NCBI GenBank assembly: GCA_002337545.1
Contig: DDGE01000016.1
Span: forward strand, 1 to 18,361
Direction: 5' to 3'
DNA: 18,361 nucleotides
Origin: Phycisphaerales bacterium UBA1910
GTDB lineage: Bacteria > Planctomycetota > Phycisphaerae > Phycisphaerales > UBA1924
In this document: piece by piece, positions 15,344-18,361 of the stretch
Numbering within the stretch: the first letter of the stretch is position 1
Layout: every line of letters starts with the position of its first letter
Made by a program: the position numbers and the translations under genes
The notes under the pieces: generated by a model
Database searches by the model: none
What the model saw: the letters and a program-made list of their open reading frames with translations, nothing else
What the model was told of the DNA's origin: nothing

Positions 15344-16313
15344 GATCGTCGCGGGCCCAGAAGGGATTTCACAGGGTGTCCGGCGGTTGACCGCGGGGTT
15401 TCTTGTTGCCTTTCCGACGGAAACCGTGTACGGGCTCGGTGCGGATGCGCTCCGTGCGGACGCGGTCCAACGGGTGTTTGATCTCAAGGGACGCCCGAGC
15501 AACAACCCACTGATCGTGCATGTTTCCGATGCAGCCATGGCGAAACGCGTTGTGCTGGAATGGACGGAACAGGCATCGAAACTTGCCCGGGAGTTCTGGC
15601 CGGGCCCGTTGACGCTCGTCTTACCCAAAGCGGGATCCGTCCCCGATATCGTGACCGGCAACGGCTCGACGGTCGCGGTTCGTTGCCCTGAGCACCCTGT
15701 CGCGTTGGCGCTGATCGAATCATTCGGTAACCCGATCGTGGGGCCCAGCGCCAACCCGAGCGGGTACATCTCCCCCACCATTCCTGAGCATGTGCGTGAT
15801 GCGTTCGATTCGGACGACCTCATTGTGCTCGATGGTGGGCACTGCAGGGCGGGCATTGAGTCCACAGTGCTTGATCTGAGCAGCGCCACCCCCACAATCC
15901 TTCGCCCGGGCGTGATCGGAGCGCACCGGATCAGCGAGGCGCTCGGGGTGCATGTGCAGATGAGCACTCACCAGACAGACGATGAGGAGACGAGATCGCC
16001 GGGGCTGATTGGGGCCCATTACCAGCCCCGCACCGCGGCCCGGCTCGTCTCGACGCCTGCGCTCCAAACCGCGCCGTCCCACGCGGCGCTGATCGCATGG
16101 TCGATCGCGGCCCACCCGAAGGGTGGCGAGTTGATCCGCGTACCAGCGCAAGTCGGACCCTATGCCCAGGCGATTTATCGTGCATTACACGAAGCAGATG
16201 GGGCTGCGGGGACGGAGATCTGGATCGAAGAACCACCGACCGCACAAGATGATGATGAGCGGGCTATCGCGGCGGCACTCGATGAGCGTCTCCGGCGAGC
16301 GACACACGCATGA
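15336..16313 (+). CDS. sua5: L-threonylcarbamoyladenylate synthase (Sua5 type)
   Basis: This 325-residue enzyme makes threonylcarbamoyl-AMP from threonine, bicarbonate and ATP for the tRNA modification t6A37, passing it to the TsaD complex. The YrdC fold is clear: PTETVYGLGADA at 28-39, KGRPSNNPLIVHV at 51-63, FWPGPLTLVLP at 88-98, PSANPSG at 137-143 and ESTVLDL at 175-181. It is longer than E. coli TsaC (~190 residues) because it has the Sua5 C-terminal domain, joined by a short acidic linker containing SPGLIGAHYQP (221-231), matching the family's SPGM-K-HYAP motif that closes the active site. The ATG at 15336 lies inside the end of the TolC gene, overlapping by 8 nt (ATGAGTGA), with no separate ribosome binding site needed if coupled. 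The pairing with TolC is probably only transcriptional. Confidence 0.94.
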   Translation: MSEIVAGPEGISQGVRRLTAGFLVAFPTETVYGLGADALRADAVQRVFDLKGRPSNNPLIVHVSDAAMAKRVVLEWTEQASKLAREFWPGPLTLVLPKAGSVPDIVTGNGSTVAVRCPEHPVALALIESFGNPIVGPSANPSGYISPTIPEHVRDAFDSDDLIVLDGGHCRAGIESTVLDLSSATPTILRPGVIGAHRISEALGVHVQMSTHQTDDEETRSPGLIGAHYQPRTAARLVSTPALQTAPSHAALIAWSIAAHPKGGELIRVPAQVGPYAQAIYRALHEADGAAGTEIWIEEPPTAQDDDERAIAAALDERLRRATHA

Positions 16314-16321
16314 CTTCGATT

Positions 16322-16387
16322 CAGGTTCTTGTTGTCCACTTGGTATCAGATCTGACCCAAGGGGCCTATCGTGCCGATAGGAACCTG
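16322..16387 (+). promoter_or_regulatory. Structured leader region upstream of isocitrate dehydrogenase
   Basis: The 111-bp gap holds three nested symmetric elements: a 7-bp inverted repeat CAGGTTC (16322-16328) / GAACCTG (16381-16387), a perfect 10-bp palindrome TCAGATCTGA (16346-16355), and a hairpin CCTATC (16365-16370) / GATAGG (16376-16381) with a 5-nt loop. None has a T-tract, so these are not terminators. They could be an operator plus leader structure for the idh promoter. I see no confident -35/-10 pair. Confidence 0.35.
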
Positions 16388-16424
16388 TGTATCGAGTCCA
16401 ACGACCCCCCGAAAGAGGTGGAAT

Positions 16425-17903
16425 ATGAGCGATAAGCTCCAGATCGCGCTCGCCCCCGGCGACGGCATCGGCCCTGAGATCACGCGTGCGTGCATGCACA
16501 TCTTTGAAGCAGCCGGCGTGCTCGACAAAGTCGAGTTCAAGGAAGTCCAGATGGGGCAAGGGGTCTTCGCGACGGGCGAAACCCGAGGCATGACGGACGA
16601 GGCGATCGAGCTGATTGAATCCACCGGCATCCTCTACAAGGGGCCCATGGGAACACCGATCGGAGGCGGGGGAAAGTCGATTAATGTCACCCTCCGAAAG
16701 ACCTTCGGCGCGTTCGCAAACCTGCGACATTTCCAGTCTTTGCCAGGCGTCGAGACTGTGTTCTCGCGAGCGGGCGTTCCGGTCGACTTTTATGTCGTTC
16801 GTGAGAATGTCGAGGATACCTACGGCGGGATTGAGCACCGACTCACTCCCGATTCGTACTCAGGAAAACGGCTGATATCGACCCCGGGGTGCGATCAGAT
16901 CAACCGCTTCGCGTTTGAAACGGCCAAGTCCTTTGGGATCAATAAGGTCACCTGTGGGCACAAAGCGAACATCATGAAGATGACGGACGGGACCTTCCTG
17001 GATCGGTTCCGCTTCCTGAGTCAGGATTATCCGGACATTGAAACTGAAGATGTCATTATCGATGCGTTGTGCATGAATCTGGTCCTGCGTCCGGATCGGT
17101 ATCGGATGATCGTTCTGACGAACCTGCAAGGCGATATCGTGTCGGACCTTGCCGCGGGTCTCGTTGGAGGGCTGGGGTTCGCACCCTCTGCGAATATTGG
17201 TGACCAGATCTCGATCTTCGAGGCAGTGCATGGCACGGCGCCGGATATCGCGGGTCAGGATAAAGCGAACCCCACGAGCTTGCTGCTTTCGGGGTTGATT
17301 ATGCTCCGCCACATCGGGCTCCGTGAGACAGCTGCGGAAATCGAGAACGCGTTGCTCTACACCCTGGAATCTGGGGTTCACACGGGGGATGTCAAGGGCA
17401 AGGGCGATCCGGTCGGAACCACGGCGTTTGCGCAGACGATCGCGAAAAACCTTGGTAAATCGCCCGAGACGGTTTCGCCGTGTACGGTGCCCGGCGGTGA
17501 CATGATCTGCCACACCCCGCCGTCGCGTCCGAGTGTGAACAAGATGATGGTCACGCACGAACAGGTCCAGAGTCAGATTGTTGGGTGCGATATTTTCCTT
17601 GAGACAGCGCTCACACCGCTGGATCTGGCAGATCGGCTCAAGCGGATCTGTAACGGGACCCCTTTCCGTCTGACGGTGATCTCCAACCGCGGCACACAGG
17701 TATGGCCGACCGGTTCTCCTTACACGGAGATCATCAACAACTGCTGCGTGCGATTCGAGCTCAACGACGGGATCGGGAATATTGGACAGGGCCCGACGGT
17801 ACACCTGCTCGCGAAGGTTGCAGAGAAGTTCTCGATCACGGAGTTTATTCCGATCAAGATGTATGATGGGCAGCGTGGGTACTCACTGGCGCAAGGCCAG
17901 TAA
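16425..17903 (+). CDS. icd: Isocitrate dehydrogenase, Thermus/Rickettsia-type, predicted NAD-dependent
   Basis: This 492-residue cytoplasmic TCA-cycle enzyme decarboxylates isocitrate to 2-oxoglutarate. AGAGGTGG ends 3-4 nt before the ATG at 16425. Substrate residues are present: SINVTLRK (85-92; S85, N87, R91), R101, VVRENVEDTYGGIEH (124-138; R126, Y133), CGHKANIMK (177-185; K180), D213, and the metal site NLQGDIVSDL (D237, D241). The C-terminal ~140 residues match the extra domain of the Thermus thermophilus and Rickettsia enzymes (ISNRGTQVWP at 419-428). The cofactor loop reads HGTAPDIAGQDKANP (269-283). By alignment to E. coli, Lys344-Tyr345-Val351 are here Asp274-Ile275-Ala281, the residues of NAD-specific enzymes, although automatic annotation will likely say NADP. 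A strong terminator follows. Family is certain; cofactor is a prediction. Confidence 0.94.
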   Translation: MSDKLQIALAPGDGIGPEITRACMHIFEAAGVLDKVEFKEVQMGQGVFATGETRGMTDEAIELIESTGILYKGPMGTPIGGGGKSINVTLRKTFGAFANLRHFQSLPGVETVFSRAGVPVDFYVVRENVEDTYGGIEHRLTPDSYSGKRLISTPGCDQINRFAFETAKSFGINKVTCGHKANIMKMTDGTFLDRFRFLSQDYPDIETEDVIIDALCMNLVLRPDRYRMIVLTNLQGDIVSDLAAGLVGGLGFAPSANIGDQISIFEAVHGTAPDIAGQDKANPTSLLLSGLIMLRHIGLRETAAEIENALLYTLESGVHTGDVKGKGDPVGTTAFAQTIAKNLGKSPETVSPCTVPGGDMICHTPPSRPSVNKMMVTHEQVQSQIVGCDIFLETALTPLDLADRLKRICNGTPFRLTVISNRGTQVWPTGSPYTEIINNCCVRFELNDGIGNIGQGPTVHLLAKVAEKFSITEFIPIKMYDGQRGYSLAQGQ

Positions 17904-17930
17904 TCATCGCGCTGGATCAACGCTATACGA

Positions 17931-17959
17931 AGGGCACCGGACTGACCGGTGCCCTTTTT
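17931..17959 (+). terminator. Intrinsic terminator after isocitrate dehydrogenase
   Basis: AGGGCACCGG (17931-17940) pairs perfectly with CCGGTGCCCT (17946-17955) around loop ACTGA, and the arm runs into TTTTT (17955-17959). It begins 27 bp after the idh stop. On the - strand the stem lacks a following T-tract, so it serves only the + strand. Confidence 0.95.
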
Positions 17960-17987
17960 CTGTGCTGGAATCTCTTACAACTCGCGA

Positions 17988-18353
17988 TCAGGCGGCGTTC
18001 TCGTACTCCGAGCGTATGCGTTCGATCTCGGATCGGATGATGTCCATCTCCCCTGCGATCGAGCGAACGGTTTCCTCCAACCCCTCGGGCATGCTCTTCT
18101 TCGCTGCGACTTCGAGGGTCTTGGCCTTGGCGGACAGATCGTCTGCGCCAATGTTCGCGGCCGCGCCCTTGAGCGAATGGGCCTGCAGTGCGAGATCGTC
18201 AAAGTTCATTGATCGGACAAGCGCATAGAGCTCACCCTCGACAGCTGCGTTGGTTCGGGCGAACTCCTCGAGAACCATGACGAGAACTCTTGGGTTCCCG
18301 GCGCATCGTTCCAGCGCCCCTTCGTGGTCAATCTTGGACGGGGATGAGGACAT
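17988..18353 (-). CDS. Histidine phosphotransfer (HPt) domain protein
   Basis: This 121-residue all-helical protein is a phosphorelay intermediate that carries a phosphoryl group on histidine between a hybrid kinase receiver and a response regulator. The phosphoacceptor motif AHSLKGAAANIGA (58-70) contains H59, with the usual LKG after it, followed by a helix rich in Lys and Leu (LSAKAKTLE) and a long amphipathic C-terminal helix. The N-terminal ~20 residues carry no other domain. The ATG at 18353 is only 8 bp from the window edge: the frame is still open there and no ribosome binding site can be seen, so a longer protein or a fusion to a hybrid kinase or receiver cannot be excluded. Cognate kinase and regulator are not in the window. 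It converges on idh, with the terminator at 17931-17959 in the gap. Confidence 0.87.
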   Translation of the reverse strand: MSSSPSKIDHEGALERCAGNPRVLVMVLEEFARTNAAVEGELYALVRSMNFDDLALQAHSLKGAAANIGADDLSAKAKTLEVAAKKSMPEGLEETVRSIAGEMDIIRSEIERIRSEYENAA

Positions 18354-18361
18354 CGGTCTGA

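Noticed and set aside
14759..15967. A 402-codon open frame on the - strand opposite the TolC and Sua5 genes
   Set aside because: It lies antisense to two genes with clear family motifs, and its translation is low-complexity and Arg/Ser/Pro-rich with no motif. It is a shadow of GC-rich codon use.
16860..17804. A 314-codon open frame on the - strand inside isocitrate dehydrogenase
   Set aside because: It is fully antisense to a certain enzyme and its translation shows no recognisable fold or start signal.
1..18361. Mobile element, CRISPR array, tRNA or rRNA
   Set aside because: No transposase, integrase, terminal repeats, spaced direct repeats or cloverleaf sequences were found on reading both strands; gene packing looks like ordinary chromosome.

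Overview
The window looks like chromosomal DNA of a planctomycete, most likely class Phycisphaerae. It has a GC-rich base composition (roughly 60% by eye), two adjacent secreted proteins ending in the so-called GC-type dockerin tail typical of that group, a DUF1573 protein, and densely packed housekeeping genes with good Shine-Dalgarno sites. No mobile element, CRISPR array, tRNA or rRNA was seen. This assignment is an inference from gene content, not from a database search.

Layout, left to right. (1) 1-2730: two secreted proteins on the + strand with C-terminal dockerin-like calcium repeats. The first is cut by the window edge; the second is a peptidase M64-like metalloprotease. (2) 3025-5345: a compact + strand operon of a DUF1573 protein, an exported rhodanese-like protein and a MauE/DoxX-type membrane protein. 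(3) 5457-5711: ribosomal protein bS18 alone, closed by a clear terminator. (4) 5793-6287: a GAF-type free methionine-R-sulfoxide reductase, tail to tail with an RluA pseudouridine synthase on the - strand (6289-7062). (5) 7097-10581: a three-gene + strand operon of an exported TolB-like propeller, an alpha/beta hydrolase and a conserved uncharacterised protein. (6) 10592-13314, - strand: an exported SH3-like protein translationally coupled to a FIST-domain protein. (7) 13451-17903, + strand: a TolC-family outer-membrane lipoprotein, overlapping a Sua5-type threonylcarbamoyladenylate synthase, then isocitrate dehydrogenase and a textbook terminator. (8) 17988-18353, - strand: a small histidine phosphotransfer (HPt) protein at the window edge.

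Functionally this is mostly core metabolism and translation (bS18, RluA, Sua5, isocitrate dehydrogenase) interleaved with envelope and secreted proteins (dockerin proteins, TolB-like, SH3-like, TolC) and signalling pieces (FIST, HPt). The parts most worth a second look are the DUF1573/rhodanese/MauE operon, which looks like a cell-envelope thiol or sulfur module; the isocitrate dehydrogenase, which carries the residues of an NAD-dependent enzyme; the uncharacterised protein at 9589-10581; and a several-fold excess of the tetranucleotide GATC across the window.
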